Assembly: GCA_949361645.1 (NCBI GenBank)
Contig: OX442415.1
Coordinates: 30,219,255-30,283,254 of the forward strand
Source of the DNA: Spongilla lacustris
Lineage: Eukaryota; Porifera; Demospongiae; Spongillida; Spongillidae
Reading direction: 5' to 3'
DNA length: 64,000 bases
Positions 46,405 through 57,619 of the stretch are shown piece by piece. The translations under genes were made by a program, and so were the position numbers. Within the stretch, counting starts at the first letter, position 1. Each line of letters opens with the position of its first letter. The notes beneath the pieces are model-generated. The model was not told where the DNA came from and did no database searches. It saw nothing but the letters and a program-made list of their open reading frames with translations.

Positions 46405-47371
46405 CAGGGAATAATTTAACCGGATTCGCATCGCATTTTGCGAAGCAGTTTTTATTAGATGCGAAACAACTTCAAAACATTGTCGCAGAAAACTGCGATG
46501 CAATCTATCCGTGTTTGCAGGCACGTTGCTCAGTGTAAATGCTACGCGAAGGGAGTGTATTTATGGTACAAAAGAATTCCAATCAGAAAGCTGGCGCCAC
46601 GTCGCATCAGCCACACTCACGTGACATCGCGATCGCGACAATTAATGTGACGATTAACGATTGCGTACGCGTACGAATGACATGAGCGCGCAGCGTACAC
46701 AGCCGGCTTCGGGAATGGGCGTGTCGAATTTTATGTTAATAGGTTACCAAATCATTACTAATTAAAATGTACGTTTACCGTAAAGTACCGCGAGATATCC
46801 CCCCTCCGCCCCCACAAAAAAAATGGCCCGTGTTTAAACGAGCGTATCTTCGTACTCGTTAACGCTTCCGCGTACCTATGTCAACACATCAGGAAAGAAG
46901 TGGTATTCCAACAGGATTTTAAAGAATAGCAAGCAGCTGCGTTCATGATTACGTCGATACGCTCGTTTAAACACGGGCCATTTTTTTTTGGTGGGGGCGG
47001 AGGGGGGGGGGGGGATATCTCGCGGAGTCGCGGTACTCTACGGTACGCGCAAACGTACGTGGTACATGTACGTACTGCACATGAATATGCCAGAACGCCT
47101 ACGCGACAGTGCCAATACGGGTGGACAAAATCTACAAATATTTCAACTTTTAAATGTGATGGTGGGGAGTAGTCGTTTGACTCGTTTGCCTGAAAGCGAT
47201 CCAAATGCACGCGGACGTGTCCGTGGGATAGCTCTGCTTTGTGTTCAAATGAAGAATCATCACACATCTCGGTGGGAACAAATTGCGATGCAACTGAACC
47301 AAGTTGCTAATCAATTTCGATTTTGCGGAGCAAAATTGCTATGCAATTTTTAAAAAGTAAATTATTCCCTG
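46405..47371. mobile_element. 967-bp nested element with CAGGGAATAATTT ends and TTGAC target duplication
   Basis: Ends CAGGGAATAATTT (46405) and AAATTATTCCCTG (to 47371) are inverted. TTGAC flanks both sides (46400-46404, 47372-47376). A paralogous uninterrupted copy of the host segment at 51185-51605 (inverted) carries a single TTGAC (as GTCAA, 51308-51312), proving insertion. Internally there is a large palindrome: GCGAGATATCCCCC plus a purine-poor stretch at about 46788-46850 pairs with 46962-47030. No coding frame is evident. Confidence 0.8.
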
Positions 47372-47604
47372 TTGACAGTTTGTGGAGCAAATCATATATA
47401 TGTACATTACTTGAGTGAGATGCAAACATTATTTGATACATGTAATGTACATGCACAAGGTATACTGTACATAATTATAGCACCCAAAGAGTTAAACTAC
47501 AAAAACACTATGAATTATTCAGTTCCATGCATATGAAAAAAAAACTGCCAGATTGCCTGCGAGCGCAGATGATGCTTAGATTCCACTAGTGTATTCCAGT
47601 AATC
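47309..47604. repeat. 296-bp direct duplication, copy 1
   Basis: This stretch recurs essentially unchanged at 50806-51101. It covers the right end of the 967-bp nested element and its flank, so the duplication is younger than that insertion. Confidence 0.9.
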
Positions 47605-48575
47605 CATGGCCAGAAATTGAGGACATGAGTGAATGTGTAAGGTTGTGATAGAGATTTGAGAATTCTGATTTCACCAATAAAATTTTCACCTTTTTTAATG
47701 ATTTATCATGTTTCAAGAAAAGAAATTATTAATTGAAATCAATTAGCTAAAATTAATTTTTCCAAATTGAATTCCAAACACGTTCAGTATTCGCTAAAAA
47801 TCGGTCTGATTATAATGTACAAGTATCATGAAAAGAACATTAAGCATCCATTAACTAAATTCAAGACAAATTGATTAATTATAACTGAGCATAATTAACT
47901 ATATTCATAAACGTATGTCATTGCGTGATACTGCGTCATCTTTTAAATATTGATGTGTCGTCTGCTCACGAGACTCTGCTCACAGGCGAATTGGGAGGGG
48001 GGGCGTGGCAAGGGGTGGGGCCGCCCCGGGGAGGGGGGCACCCCTCCCGCCCAGCTAGGGGGTCTGGGGCGGAGCCCGAGAAGCCAACGCTTTTTTTTGC
48101 GTAGAAAACCCCCAAAAGTACGTAAAAGCTGCACTAAAAATGTAATTGCAGATCGAGGCTGAGGAGCGACAGATCAAGAGCTCAGCCTCTATATGTTCAA
48201 TGCGCAGATACATCGCCGTTGATAGCACATGTACCGAACTCACCGTTTATTTGTTTAAAAAATACTAGGCACCAGTCGGCTAAGTAGATGGTCACATATG
48301 ACGCGTGGGCGTTATTTACTTTATTTACCTCCACGGAGCTTATGCTCGGTTTTTGGTACTTTTCGATACGTTACACATGCTCTCGTTAGAGATATTATCT
48401 CTGGGAAAATTGAATAACATACGCTAAACGGCCGGCTAATGTAATATACGTACTTCTATTGTAAGAGCCGAATTACAATTATGTCCCGCGATAAATCGTT
48501 TCATACTTGGCCCTGACCACGCGTACGTAGATGTACGTGTAGGCCATTTCTGCTATGTTCGCGTACACATACATG

Positions 48576-48577
<2 letters not shown>

Positions 48578-48623
<46 letters not shown>
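48578..48623. repeat. poly(G) run of 46
   Basis: Longest uninterrupted guanine tract in the window, inside the 6-kb inserted element. Confidence 0.95.
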
Positions 48624-48626
<3 letters not shown>

Positions 48627-50295
48627 GGGCCCGTTGACGTTGTGCCCGCTTCTTGGATCCGGTACTGAATAGTATAAGACTACGATATAGTGTGCCAAAC
48701 CTATGTATCTGCAACGAGAAAAACGAGTCTTCACGATACTTGCCAGACTAGTGCATGTATAATAACAACAGGTCCTGACATGTTTTTCAGTGTTGTTGCC
48801 AAAACACTATCAAAACTATATCCTACATACCATGCGCAAATTTAGTTGAGCGTTTTTACAACCCAGATACCAAGTCATTTCGTGCATTTCTCACGCGACA
48901 CAATAGCGGAACTAATCACAATAACCGATTGAGTATTTTAACACGAGGGTTCACTACATCAGGCGGGAATGATAATGGAGTGGTGTTTTGCCGTTTCTTT
49001 CGAGTAAGTTTTAAGCCAAAGCGTTCGAAGTTAAAGCAAGCTAGATCCCACAATATACATTTTACCATATACAGCTGCTAATGTGTAGTATATCATGCGT
49101 TGAAAATAGGAAGTCCATAGCAGTTGTGTGAAACATGTGTGATTAAAGGAGATGTACATCTATAATTTATAAAATATACAAAACAAGCGTCACACATACG
49201 AACAGCTACGTGTAAAAAAAAAACCCTGAAATAACTCTTGTGCATGGTTGTTGTACATTAGATGCACAAAAGTACAGTGGTAAAGCCATGATTATCTGTT
49301 GGAATGCACCATTTTATCACATTCATAGGCCAGTGGATGTTTGAAGGCAAACATTATGAACTCCTGCAGGCAACATCATGCAGAGCTCATTCAAAACATC
49401 TAAACTGATTATAGTACAGGAGTAACAAGAGAGACAATATATAGGTCATAATTGCAGACAACCTATAGACCTTATTCACAGCATGGTCTAGCCAGACAAT
49501 CAAAGTTCGTTTCCGTACTCCGAGCGTTGGCCCATTCCTCAAATAAACGGTAAGGTATTAGCAGCGAAGAAACACCATCCGATCCATTAGACCCTCAATT
49601 GAACTGTTACCACTATAGTGTCTCCAGCGGAGGCAGCATAGCTTCTCTTGCTGCAGTCCTAGTTCCGCACTGTGATCTAATGACTCTCAATTCGCACTCT
49701 CACACTCTCAAGAACAGAATGAACCAAAAATATGGCAAATGCAGATTGCGATGATACAGATATATATATATACATGTATAGTGTTATTTATTTAAAATCG
49801 CTTGAAAATCTATGTCTGCATGCATGCATGGTCCGTTCAAGTGGTTACTACACTAATTTTTAAGAAGGCATCAGTCATTAATGAAGCTGACAAACACACC
49901 CAAGACACATTATCCTGTACTGAGGGACATGTGGATAACGTACAGCCTCTGCTGCTTGCATAGATACCATTGTAGAGTGCATGCATATATATAGGTCATA
50001 TGGTTGGGGGAGGGTAATTGAGAACTGACATCTATATATGTAACTATATCACCTGACTTCAGCAATAGACAGTTACTGTTTTCCTATACTGTGGGACATG
50101 ATATGTGGAGAACAGTCTCTGGTGTTTGGATACCATGGCATGCAGAGCGCTCCCAAGGAACCATTAAAGCACACCCAAGATATGCTGTTTGCACGTTGGG
50201 ACCACTTATAGACATAGATAAGTTTTCAGCCAGGGCGCGGCTGGAATGACGGCTGGCTATCGGGTATATGCGTAGCGGCGTAGGCTAATACGGGT

Positions 50296-50332
<37 letters not shown>
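50296..50332. repeat. poly(G) run of 37
   Basis: Followed by A and seven more G; also inside the 6-kb inserted element. Confidence 0.95.
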
Positions 50333-50333
<1 letters not shown>

Positions 50334-50805
50334 GGGGGGGCCTACGGCAGAATCGCTGCTCTACTGAGTTTCAGACTAACAGAAACACTTAGGTTTTACT
50401 CGTTTTCAGTAGGCAGAGGACTAGTAACTACACGTACATATTGCTAGCTTGGAAGCATAGGCCTACCAGAGCGGAAAGAGATCCCGGCACCAACATTGAA
50501 GCTCATTGCAATGGCAGCAATGATTATGACTGAATGAGCGCACATACCCTATACCAAGCATGACTGGCCATGCCACGTATGTGAGATCCTTTTGTGGAAT
50601 AGGGCCAAGTACCTGTACATCGTAACTAATACGTGGTTATTAAGTATCTTCGTTATACGACTAAATTGTACTGATGAAGTAGTAGCGGTTATACACTTGA
50701 ATTTGGAATTATGTGTGCACATGGGAAGTAGAAAAACGTTGGTAAAGTACATAGCCTGATAGTTCTAGCTTTGTTGGCCACCCTACAAACAAGAGTAGAT
50801 GGTCC

Positions 50806-51101
50806 AATCAATTTCGATTTTGCGGAGCAAAATTGCTATGCAATTTTTAAAAAGTAAATTATTCCCTGTTGACAGTTTGTGGAGCAAATCATATATATGT
50901 ACATTACTTGAGTGAGATGCAAACATTATTTGATACATGTAATGTACATGCACAAGGTATACTGTACATAATTATAGCACCCAAAGAGTTAAACTACAAA
51001 AACACTATGAATTATTCAGTTCCATGCATATGAAAAAAAAACTGCCAGATTGCCTGCGAGCGCAGATGATGCTTAGATTCCACTAGTGTATTCCAGTAAT
51101 C
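50806..51101. repeat. 296-bp direct duplication, copy 2
   Basis: Same length and sequence as 47309-47604. Its inner part (about 50870-50997) is also inverted relative to 51176-51310, so the locus can fold into a hairpin. Confidence 0.9.
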
Positions 51102-51974
51102 ATTTGTTCACATTTGAAAACAAGTCAGAACCAAGCAGACGACAACTGTAACAGGTAGCTTTTTGTATGGAGCACTCTTTAACTCTTTGGGTGCCATAAT
51201 GATATAATTATGTACATGATATACCTTGTGCATGTACATTACATGTATCAAATAATGTTTGCATGTCCCTCAAGTACTGTACATGTATATGATTTGCTCC
51301 ATAAACTGTCAATTGCTGATAACTACTTGCGTTAGTTTCTCCCACATCAAAAATGTGCACACGTAGCATATGATCTGTGGGATGCACTGGTATCAGTTTG
51401 TGTAGTGTTGCTGAAATTTGAAGAGTTGTACTACTTGCTATAATTAGTTTATGCATGTACCATATTCCTCCTCCTACTTAACTCATTGTACCAATCTTCA
51501 AGAACAGAATGGAGTTATTGTTGTACATCCATTTACATGTATGTCCTGATATCATGGACATTGGACTGTGATATATAAATATGCCCTTGGCACCCAAAGG
51601 GCTAAATAAATCGAATGTAGGAAGGAATGCCGGACTGAATTTCTTGCTATTGAGATGGGTTATACTAGATAGGGAGCTGTTTACGCCTATTGGGATGGGG
51701 ACTAGATAGGGAGCTGCACTCATGTTGACGCCAAATATGACACATGCATGATGCCTTATAGCCATCTTTCCGATCCTACATTTGGATCGTACCAGCGCTC
51801 TTACATGCACACGTGCACAATATACATGCAGACAGCTGGCATTCAAATATGTGTACATTGCACTGCAATAAACAATCAAGTGAATAATATTCATAGCCTG
51901 CCAAGTGGACCTTGCATCCAGTGGGGGGGTGCAATTGCACCCGTTTGCACCCCCCTCGCTACGGGCCTGGTTGT

Positions 51975-53329
51975 ACTGCACTGCACGGGCCGCAGGGTCT
52001 CGTACCCAGACCCGAATGTACGTAAGGATGATCACCGCGTTTTAATTGGAGTTCATCAAAGGGGCGTGTACCTTGCAGTGTCCCTCTCCCTGTAGAGCTA
52101 GTGCATAGTGAATCTAGGTTCACTATGCACTAGAGAGCATCTAGTTATCAATATCATTTAACTTGCATTTGCTGTATATCGAATATTTATTCAAAAAAAC
52201 CGGTTTAATTTAAAAAAAAAAAGACCCAATTAATTATTTGTTGCTATTAAAAGTAGCAATAAATTGGGTATGGGGCCATGTGTTGTGCAATGCACGTCAA
52301 CATCGATCACGCTGACTGTCACATAATGAATTACATGTAGATGTCCTGATTGATAGATGCAACAAGTGTACTTTGCCCTCTGAAGGAATGCAAAAGGAGG
52401 GGTACGAGGATTTTGCTGCACAAGCACCTGCTGAGGGTGCAATGGGTCAGCTTCATACCACCATGTTGTGCCTTGACAATGGTGCAAAAGGTTTACCTTC
52501 AAATAAATAAGTGTACATATCAGTAGCAAACTTGTCCACTAAACTACATGGTCCTACATGTAGTTATACATTGTGTCAGTAACAATTAATCACTCCCTAT
52601 GCCACACCCCCCAAAGTGAACATCTCAAGTCATCAGATGATATTGTTCATTAGTATGCAAAGTCAAAGGCAACTGACAAAGATACAAACAGTATATGAGG
52701 TCATCAGGAGGTCATCGGGAGGTCGTCAGGAGGTCACCAGGAGGTCATCAGAAGGTCATCAGAGGTCACCAGGAGGTGGCTTGCTAGGCCCATACACATA
52801 GGGTGCTGCTGTACCATTCCAGCTTATTTTAAAAAAAAATCCTGTTCTTGCACTCTCTCCATTTGAGTACCAATCAGGTCTTGAGAAAACAAGCTAACAT
52901 AGCGCAATGTATCTGTGCAGGAATCTATGGAGCACTGTCAGTTAAGTACAGGAGGATGTTGGGATCAGATAATAATGCTACATAGTGAAGGACTTGTGTG
53001 TAGTCATTATACCTGGTGAGTGCTAGAGGCCAGCAAATGTGCGTTACCCTTTTGAAATGAACGTTCCTCAAGGGTAACATATGATCATTTTAAACATTAA
53101 TGCTACCCACCTTTAACATCTTTATTATGTGCAATATGACCATGCAGAGGGCTTATCAGTTGCTTGCGAGTTAGTTATACATGTACATGCGACTTGATGA
53201 TGGGACCTTGTGATCAGAGGGAAAGGAGGGACAAGGACCTGGTACAACTATATGTCTGTAGAGCACTGTAGATAAGAGCGGCAGCTCTCAAGGTTAGCCC
53301 CTCCCCCCTCCCCCCAGTCACAGTCCACT
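51975..53329. other. duplicated spacer, unit 2, no gene
   Basis: Matches pieces of the unit 1 spacer (38640-41860) in the same order, for example CAGCTTCATACCACCATGTTG and the GGCCCATACACATAGGG block. It lacks the TTAA element present in unit 1. One segment (about 52555-52690) appears inverted relative to unit 1. Confidence 0.6.
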
Positions 53330-54210
53330 GAGCATTGCTAGCTGTCCTCTGCTCACAGTGCAATGTACTGTACCCCTCTGCTGCACAGTGCAATGTACTG
53401 TACCCCTCTGCTGCACAGTGCAATGTACTGTACCCTGCTAGCTGTCCTCTGCTCACAGTGCAATGTACTGTACCCTGCTAGCTGTCCTCTGCTCACAGTG
53501 CAATGTACTGTACCCTGCTAGCTGTCCTCTGCTCACAGTGCAATGTACTGTACCCTGCTAGCTGTCCTCTGCTCACAGTGCAATGTACTGTACCCTGCTA
53601 GCTGTCCTCTGCTCACAGTGCAATGTACTGTACCCTGCTAGCTGTCCTCTGCTCACAGTGCAATGTACTGTACCCTGCTAGCTGTCCTCTGCTCACAGTG
53701 CAATGTACTGTACCCTGCTAGCTGTCCTCTGCTCACAGTGCAATGTACTGTACCCCTCTGCTGCACAGTGCAATGTACTGTACCCTGCTAGCTGTCCTTT
53801 GCTCACAGTGCAATGTACTGTACCCTGCTAGCTGTCCTCTGCTCACAGTGCAATGTACTGTACCCTGCTAGCTGTCCTCTGCTCACAGTGCAATGTACTG
53901 TACCCTGCTAGCTGTCCTCTGCTCACAGTGCAATGTACTGTACCCTGCTAGCTGTCCTCTGCTCACAGTGCAATGTACTGTACCCTGCTAGCTGTCCTCT
54001 GCTCACAGTGCAATGTACTGTACCCTGCTAGCTGTCCTCTGCTCACAGTGCAATGTACTGTACCCCTCTGCTGCACAGTGCAATGTACTGTACCCTGCTA
54101 GCTGTCCTCTGCTCACAGTGCAATGTACTGTACCCTGCTAGCTGTCCTCTGCTCACAGTGCAATGTACTGTACCATGCTAGCTGTCCTCTGCTCACAGTG
54201 CAATGTTCTC
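53330..54210. repeat. 40-bp satellite, array 2 (unit 2 spacer)
   Basis: About 22 copies of the same 40-bp unit as at 41893-42570, here nearly all with ACCCTGCTAG. Several units are shortened forms in which ACCCCTCTGCTGCACAG replaces the middle. The shortened form recurs at intervals, suggesting higher-order structure. Confidence 0.95.
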
Positions 54211-54953
54211 TTAACATATTCACCAACAACAAGGTTTCAGTTGACTTGTAAGCATGTAATTCACGCGACTTTAGCTCATAGCATCCAATCAGCCGCTGAA
54301 AAGTATTCCGAGCTTTTTTAATAGTTTTTTAAAAAAACTGAAAAAAAGTATCACTGATGTAATCTCTTTGTTAGTACTACAGAGGGTTGGATGATATGAA
54401 TACCACTAGTGATGTGTATGTGGCTACATTAGCACCCTGGACAGCTTGGTGTAAGTAAGTAGGTTATACCTTACTAAAGTTATGTATGTAAATGAGCCCT
54501 GCTTTTCATGTAATAAATTACATGAAAAGCATTTTTAGCAGCTGAAACACTGGCCAACAGAACAGAGCACCATGGAACTGGTGCAACATATCATACAAAA
54601 CGCTTATATGTAGCTAAACATAGCCCACAACATGGTGGTCCTAGAGTTTATCATTCAGTGAGGCATCACAATGCATAGCATTTTGTTTTTAAGAGCTGAT
54701 GATTGTGCAGTGAGCTTCAGGAATTGTTTTAAGACAACAATTTTATTCCCCTGCAATGCAACATATACATCTCCTTGAATACCAAATGGGTTGTTGAATA
54801 TAAAAATTTTCTCTGAGAAAGATAGTGGTATATAGGATTCAAAGGCATTGGTGGTGTAAAAAGGAAGGGAACAAGAGTTCAATTGTGATCTAAAAATAAA
54901 TAAATAAATGCTATAAAGTTGAGAAAGAAGGCCCCTCCCCCTCCCCTTCAAGC
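54211..54953. other. duplicated spacer end next to actin
   Basis: This non-coding stretch matches 42570-43260 at the end of the first spacer, including the run GGCATTGGTGGTGTAAAAAG. In unit 1 it adjoins the ELMO copy 2 stop; here it adjoins the actin stop. No gene is seen. Confidence 0.75.
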
Positions 54954-56213
54954 TTATAAGCACTTGCGGTGCACAATGGATGGGCCAACATCGCAGTACT
55001 CCTGCTTGGTGATCCATTGGGACCCCCTGGCATAGGTGGGCATGGAGGCCACGAGAGAGCCACCGTACCAGGCACTGTACCTGCGCTCGGGAGGAGCAAT
55101 AATGTTGACCTTCATGGTGGGTGGGGCCAGGGCTGTGATCTCCTTCTGCATCCTGTCAGCAATGCCAGGGATCATGGTGCTGCCTCCAGACAGGACAATG
55201 TTGGAATACAGATCCTTCCTGATCTCCATGTCACTCTTCATGATGGAGTTGTAAGTGGTCTCATGGATACCTGCAGACTCCATATCAAGGAAGGAGGGCT
55301 GGAACAGGGCCTCTGGGCATCTGAATCGCTCATTACCAATAGTGATCACCTGACCATCAGGAAGCTCGTAGCTCTTCTCCAGGCTGGAGCTCTGGGCAGC
55401 AGTCTGCATCTCCTGCTCAAAGTCCAGGGCCACATAGCACAGCTTCTCCTTAATGTCACGAACTATTTCACGCTCAGCGGTGGTAGTGAACGAGTAGCCA
55501 TGCTCTGTCAGGATCTTCATCAGGTAGTCAGTCAGGTCACGACCGGCAAGGTCCAGACGAAGGATGGCTTGGGGAAGGGCATAACCTTCATAGATGGACA
55601 CAACATGGGAGACACCATCTCCAGAGTGAAACACAGTACCAGTGGTATGACCAGATGCATACAGGGACAGCACAGCCTTGTTAGCAAGGTACATGGCTGG
55701 GGTGTTGAAGGTCTCAAACATGATCTGGGTTATCTTTTCACGGTTGGCCTTTGGGTTGAGGGGAACCTCGGTCAGGAGGACTGGGTGGTCCTCTGGGGCC
55801 ACTCGGAGCTCGTTGTAGAAGGTGTGGTGCCAGATCTGAAGAGAAGAAATGGACGATCGAGAGTTACGACCGGAGAACCGTAGCGTATCAAAGGCGCTAT
55901 ACGCCGCATGCATACCGCTAGCTTAATGCTGCACCCGCATATCTTATACCTTCTCCATGTCGTCCCAGTTGGTGACCACGCCACGTTCGATGGGGCACTT
56001 AGGGATGAGGACACCACGCCTGCACTGGGAAACCTCATCTCCGACGTAGGCGTCCTTCTGACCCATACCAACCATCACACCCTTGTGTCGTGGACGTTTA
56101 ACAATGGAAGGGAAGACAGCTCGTGGAGCGTCGTCTCCTGCAAAGCCGGCCTTGCACATGCCTGAGCCGTTGTCAATGACCAGGGCCACAGCATCCACAC
56201 CTTCATCGCCCAT
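54954..56213 (-). CDS. actin, divergent, two exons
   Basis: Cytoskeletal ATPase that polymerises into filaments. Exon 1 is 56213-55950 (88 codons) and exon 2 is 55835-54954, joined by a 114-bp intron with donor AAG|GTATAAG and acceptor TTCTCTTCAG. Total 381 residues against the usual 375-376. Canonical motifs are present: [20 protein letters not shown], the D-loop [38 protein letters not shown], and GPSIVHRKC at the end. Departures are many: three extra N-terminal residues, [16 protein letters not shown] for the usual [24 protein letters not shown] where actins have IVMDSGDGVTH (the conserved Asp154 is His), and a changed C-terminal stretch [27 protein letters not shown] carrying a two-residue insertion. 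The frame is intact, so this is a divergent actin rather than a pseudogene. Confidence 0.95.
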
Positions 56214-56410
56214 TTAGTTTGCTTGTGTTCTTAAAAAGTCCACGTGATGATCGATGCTGCAAAGTACTGAAATGAGCAGCAGAGCCAGCCACTCTTTCGT
56301 GCCATGACGTAATGTATATATATATAGAAATTGTATTAATACAATAATTATTACGTCATAGCACGAGAAACTAGCTAGCTGCGCACGCCACCATATGCTT
56401 CTCGAGTAGT
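56214..56410. promoter_or_regulatory. bidirectional promoter of actin and a plus-strand gene
   Basis: A 197-bp interval lies between divergent ATGs. TGACGTAA (56305-56312) and its reverse complement TTACGTCA (56351-56358) sit in a larger inverted arrangement (CGTGCCATGACGTAAT against ATTACGTCATAGCACG) around a TATATATATA tract. No classical CArG box was found. Function is inferred from position. Confidence 0.5.
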
Positions 56411-57276
56411 ATGCCAAAGAAGGGTGTATTAAATAGCACACTGACAGGTGAGCTTTTATTGGAGTTATTCTTATATAAGCTTTCAGGCAAACATGACGTG
56501 TTCATAGCTTTACCACACAGAATAGTCACTGCACGTGCGGGGGTGTGGTCACTGTACATGCGGGGTGGGGTGGGGGTGGAGGGTGTCCACCACACTGGCC
56601 GGGTAGGCACCTCCCCCATCCTGCATCTCTGGGTCCGATGATGTCATCTGTGTTTACAGGGGGAGGGTTCCGTATTATTAAGTGGGTGGAGTCCACCTCC
56701 TCCCCATCCAAAGCACTTACGCTTTCAATATTCTTTATGTCCAAGGATATGTACAGTACCACTCTCTCGGGGAAGTGTATGGATATATCATTCCTGGGGA
56801 GGAGGACTATCACCATGGATACACGAGGTGGCCATCACTACATACGCTGTGCTGAGGTACTGCTGTGTGAGTGTGCCCACCTCCCTAAAGCAGTCCTTTG
56901 CTTCTCTGGTGCTGGTGAGAACATTGAGGTCACCTTTGCAGGAAGTGGAGCTACTAAACTTATGCTGGTGAAACAGAAAGTATTAAGGTAACAGAAAGTG
57001 ATAAACAGGAAGCTCACCCCATTATCCCCTCCCCCTCCTTCACATATCACCCCTCCTCCTCCCCAGGCTCACCCCTATTATCCCCTCCCCCTCCTCCAGA
57101 AAGTAGATAAAACAAACTAAAGTGCTTAGTATTATTGTACTGCACTTCCTGGACTACCAAGCATCACATATACACACATACATACACACACATACACACA
57201 TACACACACACACATGTACATACACACATACACCTCCCTTCTCCCCCAACAGGCCTATAATGCATCACACCAGATG
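56411..57276 (+). CDS. unrecognised small four-exon gene (tentative)
   Basis: I do not recognise the product. Proposed exons: 56411-56447 (starts MPKKGVLNSTLT), 56483-56552, 56660-56990 and about 57252-57276. All junctions have GT/AG: ACAG|GTGAGC, CTTTCAG|GCAAAC, GCGGG|GTGGGG, TTTACAG|GGGGAG, TTAAG|GTAACA, CCAACAG|GCCTAT. Phases agree throughout. The middle exon stays open in one frame for 110 codons. The predicted protein is about 155 residues, contains GGFRIIKWVES and GGHHYIRCAEVLL, and ends IMHHTR. The start lies 197 bp from the actin start on the opposite strand. Minus-strand frames here are also partly open, including one that would follow the exon at 57600-57477, so strand is not certain. 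No database check was possible. Confidence 0.3.
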
Positions 57277-57476
57277 ACTTCTAGAAGAAAATACCTGTCC
57301 CAACAGATGGTCTCCTCCTCCCCCTCCCCACACCTCCCCCAATACATGATGGCCCCCCTCCTCCCCCTCCCCACACCTCCCAATACATGACGGCCCCCCT
57401 CCTCCCCCTCCCCAATACATGATGGCCCCCCTCCTCCCCCCCAATAATGATGGCTCCCTCCCCCCAGAGCACCCAC

Positions 57477-57600
57477 CTGATGCAGGAGATGGCATATGGT
57501 TGGCTGGTAGCTAGCACAAAGGAGGCCCTTAGCCCACTGGGCAGCTGGTCATACTGGCAGGTCATGACACGATAGCCGGGAGTGATCATGGAATATGGGG
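57477..57600 (-). CDS. internal exon of an unrecognised minus-strand gene
   Basis: A 124-bp open exon between acceptor CTCCCCAG (to 57601) and donor CATCAG|GTGGGT (57477/57476). It encodes about 40 residues including MITPGYRVMTCQYDQLPSG and SFVLATSQPYAISCI. The composition and clean splice sites look genuine. It lies just left of the (CATA)n array, and the next candidate exon on the same strand is 63815-63400, but the phases of the two do not join directly, so an exon is missing between them or they are separate genes. Family unknown. Confidence 0.45.
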
Positions 57601-57619
57601 CTGGGGAGGAGGGATCATC

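Larger units (their letters stand above)
47605..50805. other. non-coding interior of the 6-kb element
   Basis: No gene was found. The stretch contains G-rich sequence at 47990-48080, a poly(G) run of 46 at 48578-48623, a poly(G) run of 37 at 50296-50332, and two loosely similar segments near 49915-49985 and 50085-50155. Short open frames here show no recognisable domain. Confidence 0.5.
45888..51969. mobile_element. ~6.1-kb inserted element with CAGGCCCGTAGC termini and 5-bp target duplication
   Basis: The left end CAGGCCCGTAGCCAGG (45888) and right end GCTACGGGCCTG (to 51969) are inverted. GTTGT directly precedes and follows the block (45883-45887, 51970-51974). Sequence on both sides matches the uninterrupted spacer of unit 1 around 38640-38680, which lacks the block. 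Inside are subterminal inverted copies of a ~400-bp segment (about 46128-47490, itself interrupted, and 51185-51605), a 296-bp direct duplication, long poly(G) tracts and no transposase frame that I can recognise. It may be one large non-autonomous element or a nest of insertions. Confidence 0.65.

Noticed and set aside
54969..55883. 304-codon plus-strand frame opposite actin
   Set aside because: Antisense shadow of actin exon 2; no known family.
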